This document shows positions 6,652 to 15,142 of a DNA stretch of 17,517 nt, piece by piece. Every line of letters begins with the position of its first letter. Position 1 is the first letter of the stretch. The translations under genes and the position numbers were made by a program. Source of the stretch: an uncultured Ruminococcus sp. (GTDB taxonomy: Bacteria; Bacillota_A; Clostridia; Oscillospirales; Ruminococcaceae); the NCBI GenBank assembly GCA_946629405.1, contig CAMOXW010000097.1, positions 1 to 17,517 of the forward strand. The letters run 5' to 3'. The notes below the pieces were generated by a model. That model was not told the origin of the DNA and ran no database searches. It saw nothing but the letters and a program-made list of their open reading frames with translations.

Positions 6652-7509
6652 TTACATAAGTCCGTTCTGCTGTTTTGCAGCGGTGAGGGTGTTCTTCATA
6701 AGCATTGCAATGGTCATAGGTCCTACACCGCCGGGAACGGGGGTTATGTAGGAAGCCTTCTCAGAAGCGGAGGCGAACTCGACATCGCCGCAGAGCTTTC
6801 CGTCGTCGAGGCGGTTTATGCCGACGTCGATAACGACAGCGCCCTCCTTTATCATGTCACCGGTCACGAAATTAGCCTTTCCGACCGATACAACGAGGAT
6901 ATCCGCGCCGAGGCATATCTCCTTGAGGTTCTTTGTGCGTGAGTGGCAGATAGTTACCGTACCGCTCTGGTGGAGCAGGAGCATTGCCATAGGCTTGCCG
7001 ACGATATTGCTGCGTCCGATGACTACGCACTGCTTTCCGCTTATTTCCGTGCCGGTGCTTTCGATGAGGCGCATTACTCCGGCGGGAGTGCATGGCAGGA
7101 ACGCATAGTCGCCGATCATTATCCTTCCGACGTTCGAGGGGTGGAAGGCGTCAACGTCCTTGTCAGGGGATATAGCGTTGATGATAGTCTTTTCGTCGAT
7201 GTGCTTTGGCAGCGGGAGCTGAACGAGGATACCGTTCACTCTGTCGTCGCGGTTGAGTACGTTCACCAGGTCAAGGAGCTGCTCCTGGGTGGTGTTCTCG
7301 TCGAGCGCGTACTCGAAGGACTGGAAGCCTACAGCCTCGCAGGCCTTTTTCTTGTTGTTGACGTAAACTCTTGAAGCAGGGTCATTTCCGACAATTACAA
7401 CTGCAAGACCGACCTTGAGACCTTTTTCCTCGCGGAGCTTAGCGGCCTCCTCTGCGACTTCCTTTTTAACGCTTGCTGAAACGGCTTTGCCGTCTATTAT
7501 CTGTGACAT
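6652..7509 (-). CDS. folD: Bifunctional methylenetetrahydrofolate dehydrogenase / methenyltetrahydrofolate cyclohydrolase
   Basis: A 285-residue cytoplasmic enzyme that interconverts 5,10-methylene-, 5,10-methenyl- and 10-formyl-tetrahydrofolate with NADP, supplying one-carbon units for purines and formyl-Met. The whole family pattern is present. The active-site Tyr49 and Lys53 lie in YVNNKKKAC, Gln97 in GILVQLPLP, and Asp120 in DKDVDAFHPSNVG. The nucleotide-binding segment is GRSNIVGKPMAMLL (about 165-178) and the C-terminal signature is PVPGGVGPMTIAML. The length is normal for the family. Start: ATG with a full AGGAGGT 6 bases upstream. It begins 18 bases after the lgt stop, so it is probably the last gene of the yfmF-yfmH-lgt-folD unit, and it ends at a shared terminator. 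Confidence 0.97.
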   Translation of the reverse strand: MSQIIDGKAVSASVKKEVAEEAAKLREEKGLKVGLAVVIVGNDPASRVYVNNKKKACEAVGFQSFEYALDENTTQEQLLDLVNVLNRDDRVNGILVQLPLPKHIDEKTIINAISPDKDVDAFHPSNVGRIMIGDYAFLPCTPAGVMRLIESTGTEISGKQCVVIGRSNIVGKPMAMLLLHQSGTVTICHSRTKNLKEICLGADILVVSVGKANFVTGDMIKEGAVVIDVGINRLDDGKLCGDVEFASASEKASYITPVPGGVGPMTIAMLMKNTLTAAKQQNGLM

Positions 7510-7527
7510 TTTTATTACCTCCTGTTG

Positions 7528-8883
7528 TTATCTGCCGCGTTTTTTTCTGTTGTGGGAGCTTTTTCCGGAGCCTCCGGTCAGCTTTTCATCAACAGCTTCT
7601 GCGATCGCTGCATATTTATCCTCTGCCTGTTCGGCGGCATCGGTGATTTTATCTTCGGCTTCTGCGACTGCTTCTTCAACAGTCTCCTCAGCTGCTTCTT
7701 CGGCTGAAGCGGCAGCTTCCTCCGCTGTATCTGCGGGAGCTTCGTCCGGGGAATCGGTCTCGTCCTCGCCGGACTCATCTTCTTCATCACCGAGGATGGA
7801 GCTGCCGGCGGTCTCGTCCTCATCGGCATCATCGTCGGTGAAATCGTCGTCGAAGTTCTCGTCGTCGTCATCGCTGCCCATAGCGGCATAGATATCCTCG
7901 GCAGGCATACCCATGCGCTTTCTGCGGGATTCCTCAATAAGACGGTGTGACTCCTCGGTATTGACGTAGAGCTCGAATGACTCGGGGTCTCTCTTATACT
8001 TTGCATAGAGAACTATCTGGAGTATCACAGATGCTGCAAAGAGCACAGCTGAAAGGAGCTGTGATACCCTGAGGTTGCTTGAACCGATGTAGAGGCTGTC
8101 CGTGCGGAGACCTTCCACGAAGAATCTCTCAGCGCCGTACCAGCTCAGGTACATGAGGAGTATCTGTCCGTCGTACTTTCTGCGCTTTGAGTACCATGAA
8201 ATGAGGATGAAGCCAAGTATGCACCACAGCGACTCATAGAGAAAGCAGGGATGAACTGCTTCATAGGCTGAAACGTCAAGTCCGTGAACGTGCATAGTGC
8301 CGTCGAGGTAATTGCTCTCGCTGAGTATCCTTTCCTGTATAGTGCCTCCGGTCATGCCGAAGAAGGAGCTTGTGTTGGTGCCGAAAGCCTCCTGATTGAC
8401 GAAGTTGCCCCAGCGTCCGATGCCCTGACCTATGAGGAATCCGAGCACAGTGATATCGAGCATCGGTAGCATTTTGACCTTGCGTATCTTACATATCAGC
8501 AGCCCGACGGCGAGTGCTCCGATGAGGCCGCCGTAAATTGCAAGTCCGCCCTCGCGGGTATTCACGACAGCCTTTGCGGTCGCCTTGAAGCTGTCCTTCT
8601 TATATTCGTCCCAGTTAAAAATGACATAGTACAGTCTTGCACCGATTATTCCTCCGAGAACTCCTCCTATTACTGCATCTACCGTGCGGTCGGAGTCAAG
8701 TCCGAAGCGCTTCATCTTCGGGAAGCAGTAGATAAGTGCCAGAAGCAGACCTGTAGTTATCAGTATTCCGTACCATGTTATCGAAAGGTTCCCGATAGTG
8801 AACGCGGTCGGGTCGATGTGGAATCTCCAGCCGAGCTTTGGAAAGTATATTTCGGTGCTGTCGGTAATTTTATCAACTTCCAT
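7528..8883 (-). CDS. lgt: Prolipoprotein diacylglyceryl transferase with long acidic C-terminal tail
   Basis: Integral membrane enzyme that moves the diacylglyceryl group of phosphatidylglycerol to the lipobox cysteine of prolipoproteins, the first step of lipoprotein maturation. Residues 1-298 form the normal multi-span Lgt core. They include REGGLAIYGG (about 110-119), the signature GRWGNFVNQEAFG (156-168, with the key Arg157 and Asn160), HPCFLYES (211-218) and ERFFVEGLRTDS (252-263). Residues 300-451 are extra: a charged stretch, an Asp/Glu block (338-355), an Ala/Glu-rich region of likely helix or disorder, and a basic end (NRKKRGR). Ordinary Lgt proteins are about 260-300 residues long. 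Start: the ATG overlaps the yfmH stop by one base (TAATG), with AAAGGAG upstream. Core function is secure; the tail's role is unknown. Confidence 0.96.
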   Translation of the reverse strand: MEVDKITDSTEIYFPKLGWRFHIDPTAFTIGNLSITWYGILITTGLLLALIYCFPKMKRFGLDSDRTVDAVIGGVLGGIIGARLYYVIFNWDEYKKDSFKATAKAVVNTREGGLAIYGGLIGALAVGLLICKIRKVKMLPMLDITVLGFLIGQGIGRWGNFVNQEAFGTNTSSFFGMTGGTIQERILSESNYLDGTMHVHGLDVSAYEAVHPCFLYESLWCILGFILISWYSKRRKYDGQILLMYLSWYGAERFFVEGLRTDSLYIGSSNLRVSQLLSAVLFAASVILQIVLYAKYKRDPESFELYVNTEESHRLIEESRRKRMGMPAEDIYAAMGSDDDDENFDDDFTDDDADEDETAGSSILGDEEDESGEDETDSPDEAPADTAEEAAASAEEAAEETVEEAVAEAEDKITDAAEQAEDKYAAIAEAVDEKLTGGSGKSSHNRKKRGR

Positions 8884-10163
8884 TACTGTTCATCTCCTTT
8901 GATAACAGACATAACGAGTCTGTCGCGTCTTAGCTCGCTTCTCATGAAGCCGAGAGCGTCCTCGGGAGTGAGGTCGGAAACAGCGCTTATTGTATCATAG
9001 GGACCTGTTCCTTCCATGTGAGCTCCCATCATGAGGTTAGCCACTGATTCAACATTGTTGAGCATCCGCACGAGCATACCATAGGTGGACTTCTTTATAC
9101 GCTGGAAGTCCTTCTCATTCAGGCCCTCGCTCAGCCATTTGTCAACCTCGTCAGCAATAGCATCACGCACCTTTTCGGGCTGTGCGGACTCGCCTGTGAA
9201 GAAGACGGTGAAGTAGCCGTCGCCGGCAAACACCTCTGTATCGAAAGTGGAGTTGATTATACCTTCCTTCAGAAGCCTCTGGTACATATCAGCTGAGGCG
9301 TCAGTAAGCATTGAGGAGACTATTGAGGCGGCCGCAGACTTCTTCAGCCTTTCCTCGCCGTCGCACGCCCTGCACTTGTAGCCGATGTGGAAGATAGGTG
9401 CTCCGACGGGCTGTACCTCATAAATTTCCGGCTGAACGATATCCTCCGGCTCATCAGGGAATACAGTCTCGAGTCCCTTGTCCTCGCAGTTTTTCAGGCA
9501 CTCATCGCATATTGCGAGCACCTCATCAGCCTTGATGTTTCCGGCAATTGAAAGCACCATATTATTGAGGTTATAGAACGTATAATAGCACTTGTAGAGC
9601 AGGTCAGCGTCTATCTGTGCGATGCTCTCGACTGTGCCGGCAATGTCTATCTTTACCGGGTGCTCATGGTACATACACCTGAGCATATTGAAGAAAACGC
9701 GCCACTCAGGGTTATCGTTGGTCATCTGTATCTCCTGACCGATGATACCCTGTTCCTTATCGACCGTAGCCTGCGTGAAATAGGGTTTCTGGACGAAATC
9801 GAGAAGTATCCTGAGCGAATCCTGATAATTCCGCGAGCAGCTGAAAAGGTAGGCGGTCTTGTCGAAGGATGTGAAGGCGTTTCCGGAAGCTCCGGTCTTG
9901 GCATAAAGCTCAAAGACATCGCAGTCCTCGTTCTCGAACAGCTTATGCTCGAGGAAGTGCGCGATACCTTCCGGGACCGTGGTGAACTCCGCGTCGCCCT
10001 TCTGGCGGAACATGGTATTTATCGAGCCGTACTTAGTGCCGAACAGCGCTTCGACGCTGCTGAATCCGGGCATCTCGCAGATATAGATATCAAGTCCGCT
10101 GCTGTGCTTCACATGGATGCAGCTGTCGCCTGTGCGCGGGCTTGTGATGATATTCTTTTCCAT
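8883..10163 (-). CDS. yfmH: M16 family zinc metallopeptidase, YfmH type (catalytic partner)
   Basis: A 426-residue protein of the pitrilysin/M16 family in the half-size bacterial form. The inverted zinc motif HFLEH is at residues 69-73 (His69, catalytic Glu72, His73). The distal Glu ligand is probably Glu145 in EQGIIGQEIQM. The N-terminal M16 domain (about 15-165) is followed by the non-catalytic M16_C half (about 170-425). In Bacillus subtilis the YfmF/YfmH pair is needed for the 5-aminopentanol modification of elongation factor P, and related pairs process peptides. Which of these holds here is inferred. It lies between yfmF and lgt with one-base TAATG overlaps on both sides; the SD AGGAGGAGG sits in the end of yfmF. 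Confidence 0.9.
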   Translation of the reverse strand: MEKNIITSPRTGDSCIHVKHSSGLDIYICEMPGFSSVEALFGTKYGSINTMFRQKGDAEFTTVPEGIAHFLEHKLFENEDCDVFELYAKTGASGNAFTSFDKTAYLFSCSRNYQDSLRILLDFVQKPYFTQATVDKEQGIIGQEIQMTNDNPEWRVFFNMLRCMYHEHPVKIDIAGTVESIAQIDADLLYKCYYTFYNLNNMVLSIAGNIKADEVLAICDECLKNCEDKGLETVFPDEPEDIVQPEIYEVQPVGAPIFHIGYKCRACDGEERLKKSAAASIVSSMLTDASADMYQRLLKEGIINSTFDTEVFAGDGYFTVFFTGESAQPEKVRDAIADEVDKWLSEGLNEKDFQRIKKSTYGMLVRMLNNVESVANLMMGAHMEGTGPYDTISAVSDLTPEDALGFMRSELRRDRLVMSVIKGDEQ

Positions 10164-11425
10164 TAAGCCTCCTCCTTGTCGAGCATGAGATAAACACTGT
10201 CAAGGCTGAGAGAATTTGCAGCCTGCACGATACGCGCCTTAGTGACGTTCTTATAATCCGCGAACTGCTCTGCGGGAGTTCTTACAGCTCCGTCGCAGAA
10301 GCGCTCGAAGTACCAGCTGTCGTAGGAGGACTGGGTATCTCCCACTTGAGTGAGAGCGTTGTCGAGGCTGAGCAAAGCGCTTGCTATCTCGTTATCGGAG
10401 ATATTACCGTTCTTTATTTCATCGAGCTGATTGAGTATCTCAGTCCTTGCTTTTTCGATATTTTTACGTTCAACGCCGCTGTCTACCATGAGAGTGCTCT
10501 TGGAGCTTACAAATCTGCTTGCACAGTAGTAGCAAAGGCTCATCTTTTCGCGGACGTTCATAAAGAGCTTTGACACCGGAGTTTCGCCGAATATCGTGCT
10601 GAGCAGTTTAAGTGCGAAGAAGTCGTCCGAGCTGCTCTTGAAGGTCATTACCATTTTGCACTGGCGGACGTCGAAGGTATCGGACTCCGTTACCGGTTCA
10701 GACTTAGCGGGGCTGGGAGTCCTGAAGTTGAAGCCTGAAGCCTGTCTGTCTATCGCGGCAAAACCTCTGCGGAACATTTCGAGCACAGCGGTGTCTTCCT
10801 CCGGAGCGATGTAGCATATCTCTATCTGAGCGCTTCTGAGGAGCCTGCGGTAAGCTGAAAAAGCGTCCGCGGCGGAGACTGCCTCAGCGGTCTCTCTGGT
10901 GCCGTAGCAGGAAAACTCTGCGGGCTCGCCCCGGAAAGCTATCTCGGAGGCTCTTGAAATTGCATAGCCGCGCTTGTTGTTGAGCTCTGCGTCGATACGG
11001 TCGAGGAGGTCCTTTTGGGTTATGCCGTAGGATTCAGCCTCAAATTCACCGTCAGCGGCATTCGGTGAGAAGATGCAGCCGCGGATGATGCTGAGCATCT
11101 CGCTGTCGATATCCTCGCCGTCTATGGCGTATTTTTTGCTGAGCCACGAGGCGTTCATGCCGAGTATCTGGATATCTCCGCGTTTTCTGGCGAAGGTGCT
11201 GAGACCTGCGCCGTAGAGTGAGGAGAGCTTTTCGTTGAGCGCTGCTATAGTAGGGTAGTCAGCGCTGGAGGACGAAAGAGCTCCGATGCCGAGGGCGTTA
11301 GCCGCGGCACACTCTCCGGAAAGCCCGGTGATGAAGCGCACTGTAAGTGAGCCTGTCTTGAACTTTTCGTCGATTATCGAAGAAAAGCCGATATTACCGG
11401 GAATTTCGGTCCTGTTATATCTCAT
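10163..11425 (-). CDS. yfmF: M16 family peptidase-like protein, YfmF type (non-catalytic partner)
   Basis: A 420-residue M16-like protein with the two-domain fold but no HxxEH motif: the matching region reads GIGALSSSSADYPT. It should therefore be the inactive half of a heterodimer with YfmH, encoded directly downstream with a one-base overlap. Conserved-looking parts include the stretch LNEKLSSLYGAGLSTFARKRG split around residues 64-84, and the C-terminal domain with FMNVREKMSLCYYCASRF (about 289-306). Start: ATG with AGGAG 9 bases upstream. It is the first gene of the yfmF-yfmH-lgt-folD unit, with its own extended -10 promoter in the 129-base gap behind rimI. Its role through EF-P modification or peptide processing is taken from the family, not shown here. 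Confidence 0.87.
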   Translation of the reverse strand: MRYNRTEIPGNIGFSSIIDEKFKTGSLTVRFITGLSGECAAANALGIGALSSSSADYPTIAALNEKLSSLYGAGLSTFARKRGDIQILGMNASWLSKKYAIDGEDIDSEMLSIIRGCIFSPNAADGEFEAESYGITQKDLLDRIDAELNNKRGYAISRASEIAFRGEPAEFSCYGTRETAEAVSAADAFSAYRRLLRSAQIEICYIAPEEDTAVLEMFRRGFAAIDRQASGFNFRTPSPAKSEPVTESDTFDVRQCKMVMTFKSSSDDFFALKLLSTIFGETPVSKLFMNVREKMSLCYYCASRFVSSKSTLMVDSGVERKNIEKARTEILNQLDEIKNGNISDNEIASALLSLDNALTQVGDTQSSYDSWYFERFCDGAVRTPAEQFADYKNVTKARIVQAANSLSLDSVYLMLDKEEA

Positions 11426-11464
11426 TGGTTTACACTCCTGTTCAAAATAAAATAATACACAACC

Positions 11465-11470
11465 ATTATA
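11465..11470 (-). promoter_or_regulatory. Extended -10 promoter of the yfmF-yfmH-lgt-folD unit
   Basis: On the minus strand the region reads TGATATAAT, an extended -10 (TGnTATAAT), about 40 bases before the yfmF ATG. No convincing -35 is seen 17 bases further up, which is usual for extended -10 promoters. The surrounding 60 bases are very AT-rich. Confidence 0.6.
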
Positions 11471-11549
11471 TCACAAATTATTATAAATTACCATAGTTTT
11501 TTTAAATAAAGTCAGAATTAGTTATCTGTGAGCATTCAGAGGCAAGCAG

Positions 11550-11576
11550 AAAAACTATGACACCGTCAGTTTTTTT
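11550..11576 (-). terminator. Probable terminator at the end of rimI
   Basis: On the minus strand the last rimI codons form AAAAACTGAC, loop GGT, GTC-AT-AGTTTTT: a stem with a two-base bulge and a U-run on its 3' side. The stem is AT-heavy, so termination may be weak and some read-through into yfmF is possible. Confidence 0.45.
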
Positions 11577-12013
11577 ACCATAACGTCTGCGTCTTCGACT
11601 GCCGGAAACGTATAGAAACGCTTCCTCACACCTGCCTTTTCAAAGCCGAAGCTCCGATACAGCGCTATAGCTGCGTCGTTTGACTGCCTTACCTCAAGTG
11701 CGATGCTTTCCGCTTCGTCCGGAACGAGCCTGAAAAACTCTGTCAGCAGTGCTCGTGCAACGCCCTTCCCGCGGTATTCCGGAACAGTCGCAACACTCAG
11801 TATCTCCCCGGTGTCAGAGGCGGTAAAGCCTGCGAATAGTCCTGCAAAAACGCCATTGCAGAAAGCGGCAAGGACGATCCCTCCCGGCTGGCAGGCTTCT
11901 TCACGGAAGGCATCAGCCGACCAGCCCTCAGGTCCGAAGCAGGACTTGTCCAGAGCCGACATAGTCTCGAAAATATCCCCTGGAGAATCGCCTCCGAGCC
12001 TTATTATCTCCAT
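11555..12013 (-). CDS. rimI: Ribosomal protein alanine N-acetyltransferase (GNAT family)
   Basis: A 152-residue GNAT acetyltransferase. RimI proteins use acetyl-CoA to acetylate the N-terminus of ribosomal protein S18. Visible motifs are the acetyl-CoA pyrophosphate loop VPEYRGKGVARALL (RGKGVA) and the RimI-typical EVRQSNDAAIALYRSFGFEKAG segment. The C-terminal RFYTFP...EDADVMVKK corresponds to the usual RxxYY..P..EDAxVM. Start: I chose the ATG at 12013, which follows the polA stop by 4 bases and has GAAGGG upstream. A longer frame from 12034 would lie inside polA without a better SD. In many Firmicutes rimI travels with tsaB/tsaD; here it follows polA. Substrate specificity cannot be read from sequence alone. 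Confidence 0.85.
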   Translation of the reverse strand: MEIIRLGGDSPGDIFETMSALDKSCFGPEGWSADAFREEACQPGGIVLAAFCNGVFAGLFAGFTASDTGEILSVATVPEYRGKGVARALLTEFFRLVPDEAESIALEVRQSNDAAIALYRSFGFEKAGVRKRFYTFPAVEDADVMVKKLTVS

Positions 12014-12017
12014 ATCG

Positions 12018-14555
12018 TCAGCCCTTCGCATCATACCACGAATGTCCCGTATGAACGTCTACTGCGAGCGGCACGCGCATTTCGTACACGCCCTGCATTT
12101 CCTCTTTAAGGATCTCAGCGGCGCGGACGGCGCAGTCATTGTCCGCCTCAAGGATGAGCTCATCGTGTACCTGCAAAATGAGTTTTGCGGCGATATTCTC
12201 GGCTTTGAGGCGCTTATATACGTTTATCATGGCGATCTTGATGAGGTCGGCAGCAGTACCCTGTACGGGAGTGTTCATGGCGATACGCTTTCCGGCAGCC
12301 TGTAACATTTTATTCGACGAGGAAAGCTCCGGGATGCGGCGCTTCCGTCCGAACATCGTGGACACGACGCCGCTCTTCACAGCGCTGTCAACAGTGCCAT
12401 CCATGAACTCCTTTACCTTCGGGAAGCGCTGCATATAATCAGCGATATACTTCTTTGCCTGCGCGACTGATGTGCCGATATCCTTTGACAGCGAGAACGC
12501 GCCGATACCGTAGATTATGCCGAAGTTCACGGCTTTTGCGGCGCTTCTCATCTCGGGAGTGACCATGAATACCGGCATATCGAACACCTGAGCGGCGGTC
12601 GAGGTGTGGAAGTCCTCGCCGGAATTGAAGGCTGCCGCCATATTTTCGTCACCGCACAGGTGTGCCATAACTCTCAGCTCGATCTGGCTGTAATCAGCGT
12701 CAACGAGCAGTCTGCCCTCAGGAGCGGTGAAGAATTTTCTCATCCGTGCGCCAAGCTCGGTGCGGACGGGGATGTTCTGCATATTAGGCTCAGTTGAGGA
12801 TATACGTCCGGTGCGGGTCTCAGTCTGGCGGAACCATGTGTGTATGCGTCCGTCGGGAGCGATCTTGTCGAGAAGTCCCACGACGTAGGTGGAGCTGAGC
12901 TTGGTGTACTGGCGGTATTTCAGAACATTGTCAACTACAGGCGACTGATTGCGCAGCTCCTCAAGTACCTCGGCATTGGTGGAATAGCCGCTCTTGGTCT
13001 TTTTCTTTGCGGGGAGCCCCATTTCCTCGAACAGCACTGTTCCGAGCTGCTTCGGGGAGGATATGTTGAACTCATGCCCCACATCATCGAAGATCATCTG
13101 CCGGGTCTCCTCGATTTTTTCGGAGAGATAAGTCCCGAACTCCTCGACGCCTGCACGGTCAACGCATATCCCAATGTCCTCCATTGATGCGAGCACTTCT
13201 GTGAGCGGCAGTTCGACCTTTGTAAGAAGCTCAGTCATGCCATCGCTTTCAACAGCGGCATCAAGCTTCGCCAACAGGTCCTCAAGTGACAGAAGGTCAG
13301 CAAGCTTGCCGTGTTCTGAGTAAAAGTGTACCCCATACTCAGCGCAGAGCTTCTCTATGGTGTAGTCAGAGGCGGAGGAATTGAGCAGATAGCCAGAAAT
13401 AGCAGCATCTCCCGTGATATTGCACAGCTCGCTGCCGTGAGCCATAGCATAGCGGTAATGCGGCTTTGCGTCGTCGGTGAGCTTTTCACAGTCTGAGGCG
13501 AAGAAGCGGAGTATGAGCTTTTCGTCCGCGGAGGAATAAACGGTGTTCCCGCTGCGGACGGTCAGGATATTTTCCCTGAAAAGGTAGGAGCACTTTTTCA
13601 GCCCGCTTACAGCTTCATCAGTAAGCTCAGCCTCGGTGACGGCTATATTCCTGACCTCAGCAGGGGCTTCCGCCGCAGGTGCAGCAGCGCTCTCAGAGGG
13701 CGAAACGGACAGCTTTTCCATCAGTCCCCACATTTCCAGTTCGGTAAGCAGACGGCTGATACCGGAGGTATCGGCGGGCGAGGGGATATAACTCTCCGGC
13801 ACGCTGTCAATAGGCGCATCGCGGACGATAGTTGCCAGCCACTTGCTCTCCCTTGCAGCATCACGTCCGGCGGCAAGCTTTGCCTTGACGCCCTTAGTCA
13901 GCCCGGAGTCCATATACTTCTCATAAAGCTGCTCAACGGTGCCGTACTCCCTGATGAGCGCAGAGGCAGTTTTTTCACCTATCCCGGCAACTCCCGGGAT
14001 ATTGTCGGAGCTGTCGCCCATAAGGGCTTTGAGGTCGATAAGGCGTATCGGCTCGAAGCCGTAGTCCTCCATGAAGCGCTCGGGGGTATAGTTAACGGTC
14101 TCTTTGTTTGTGGCAAGGAGGACTGTGACATTCTTGTCAATGAGCTGGAGGCTGTCGCGGTCTCCGGTCAGGACGAAGCACTGTTCACCGCGGTCGGAGC
14201 AGGCTTTTGAGAGGGTGCCGAGGATATCGTCAGCCTCATAGCCCTCACATTCTACGACCCTGATGCCCATAAGCGTGAGAAGCTCCTTCACGCGCGGAAG
14301 CTGCTGTGCAAGCTCGGGCGGCATACCCTTGCGGTTAGCCTTGTAATAAGCGGCAGCCTTGTGCCTGAATGTCGGTGAGCGCAGGTCAAAGGCAACTGCC
14401 ACGGCATCCGGTTTTACGTCGGAATAATTTTTGAGGTAGATATTCATGAAGCCGAAAATAGCGTTCGTGAATTCGCCCTTCTTGTTGGAAAGCAGCTTTA
14501 TACCGTAAAACGCACGGTTCAGGATGCTGTTTCCGTCGATAGCGAGAAGCTTCAT
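12018..14555 (-). CDS. polA: DNA polymerase I
   Basis: An 845-residue family A polymerase for gap filling, Okazaki primer removal and repair. Residues 1 to about 270 are the 5'-3' exonuclease/FEN domain (MKLLAIDGNS start, VAFDLRSPTFRH, YEADDILGTL, TGDRDSLQL, and the helix-hairpin-helix region PGVAGIGEKTA). Residues about 300-470 correspond to the 3'-5' exonuclease domain, but the DxE motif and other metal-binding acids are absent. Proofreading is therefore probably lost, as in other Firmicutes Pol I. The polymerase domain follows: motif A DADYSQIELR (about 619-628), motif B with KAVNFGIIYG (about 670) and motif C QVHDELILEA (about 794-803). Start: the ATG overlaps the upstream DUF5662 stop (ATGA), with SD AAAGGAG. 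rimI starts 4 bases downstream. Confidence 0.98.
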   Translation of the reverse strand: MKLLAIDGNSILNRAFYGIKLLSNKKGEFTNAIFGFMNIYLKNYSDVKPDAVAVAFDLRSPTFRHKAAAYYKANRKGMPPELAQQLPRVKELLTLMGIRVVECEGYEADDILGTLSKACSDRGEQCFVLTGDRDSLQLIDKNVTVLLATNKETVNYTPERFMEDYGFEPIRLIDLKALMGDSSDNIPGVAGIGEKTASALIREYGTVEQLYEKYMDSGLTKGVKAKLAAGRDAARESKWLATIVRDAPIDSVPESYIPSPADTSGISRLLTELEMWGLMEKLSVSPSESAAAPAAEAPAEVRNIAVTEAELTDEAVSGLKKCSYLFRENILTVRSGNTVYSSADEKLILRFFASDCEKLTDDAKPHYRYAMAHGSELCNITGDAAISGYLLNSSASDYTIEKLCAEYGVHFYSEHGKLADLLSLEDLLAKLDAAVESDGMTELLTKVELPLTEVLASMEDIGICVDRAGVEEFGTYLSEKIEETRQMIFDDVGHEFNISSPKQLGTVLFEEMGLPAKKKTKSGYSTNAEVLEELRNQSPVVDNVLKYRQYTKLSSTYVVGLLDKIAPDGRIHTWFRQTETRTGRISSTEPNMQNIPVRTELGARMRKFFTAPEGRLLVDADYSQIELRVMAHLCGDENMAAAFNSGEDFHTSTAAQVFDMPVFMVTPEMRSAAKAVNFGIIYGIGAFSLSKDIGTSVAQAKKYIADYMQRFPKVKEFMDGTVDSAVKSGVVSTMFGRKRRIPELSSSNKMLQAAGKRIAMNTPVQGTAADLIKIAMINVYKRLKAENIAAKLILQVHDELILEADNDCAVRAAEILKEEMQGVYEMRVPLAVDVHTGHSWYDAKG

Positions 14556-15142
14556 ACAGTGCTCCTTTCTCTGAAAGCTGCAAGTCCCTTCCAGTCGGCG
14601 GCGCCGCGTCTGCCGAGGCGCACCTGACGCCTTATATAGCGGAAGGTCTCGTCCTCGCCTCGCTTTGAGAGCATAGTCAGCAGGAATTCGAGCTTCGCAG
14701 CAGTTTCAGCCTCGATGATGCGGCGGTGCTTTGCCCTCATGAAATAAGCGAGCGGCATATCGTCTGTATATTTTTCCTTATTATATATTTTTGAAGCGGC
14801 AACTCTGTCGCAGAACATCTCGATTATGAACACATCCGGCATTTTCCCCGGTTCGAGCCTCTTGGTGACAGGGCTGTAGTCTGTCCAGTATTCAAAGTGG
14901 TGGCGGTTCCTGCCCTTATGGTGCATCCAAGCCTTTGAATAGCCCATGACCTCACGCTCGCGCTCGTTGGGACTGCGGTCGCCCTGAAAATAGAGCACTC
15001 CGGGGATGAACTCGGTCGGTGAGAATTTTGACAGGTCGTGCATCAGACCGCGCCAGTATATTCCTGCCCGGAAGCAGTGCTCCCTGACCTTTCTGCGGTG
15101 GCCTGTTACCGTTGAAAGGTGCCCCTTGAAATTATCGAACAT
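14552..15142 (-). CDS. DUF5662 family protein
   Basis: A 196-residue protein that I match to DUF5662, a Firmicutes family of unknown function. It is rich in conserved histidines and acids in an order suggestive of a metal site: His15, HD at 35-36 (HDLSKFSPTEF), HHKGRNRHHFEYW (74-86), and Cys111-Asp112 in EMFCDRVAASK. The pattern is reminiscent of HD-type phosphohydrolases, but that is only an inference. No signal peptide or membrane helix is present. Start: the ATG at 15142 has GGAGG 8 bases upstream. A GTG nine bases earlier overlaps that SD and is unlikely. The gene begins inside the last codons of the LacI-type gene and ends overlapping the polA ATG by 4 bases, so it is translationally tied to both. 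Confidence 0.8.
   Translation of the reverse strand: MFDNFKGHLSTVTGHRRKVREHCFRAGIYWRGLMHDLSKFSPTEFIPGVLYFQGDRSPNEREREVMGYSKAWMHHKGRNRHHFEYWTDYSPVTKRLEPGKMPDVFIIEMFCDRVAASKIYNKEKYTDDMPLAYFMRAKHRRIIEAETAAKLEFLLTMLSKRGEDETFRYIRRQVRLGRRGAADWKGLAAFRERSTV

Noticed and set aside
7415..7891. Ser/Ala-rich 158-residue frame on the plus strand
   Set aside because: It is the antisense shadow of the Asp/Glu/Ala tail of lgt. Its low-complexity make-up mirrors that coding strand and it has no independent support.
9660..10166. 168-residue plus-strand frame opposite yfmH
   Set aside because: It lies wholly opposite a well-recognised M16 peptidase domain and shows no domain or SD support.
11426..11554. Hidden gene or riboswitch before yfmF
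   Set aside because: The 129 bases are AT-rich and hold only an extended -10 promoter, an SD and a weak terminator. No conserved RNA shape is seen.
12014..12034. Earlier rimI starts inside polA
   Set aside because: They have no better SD than the ATG at 12013, and that ATG gives a normal RimI N-terminus just after the polA stop.
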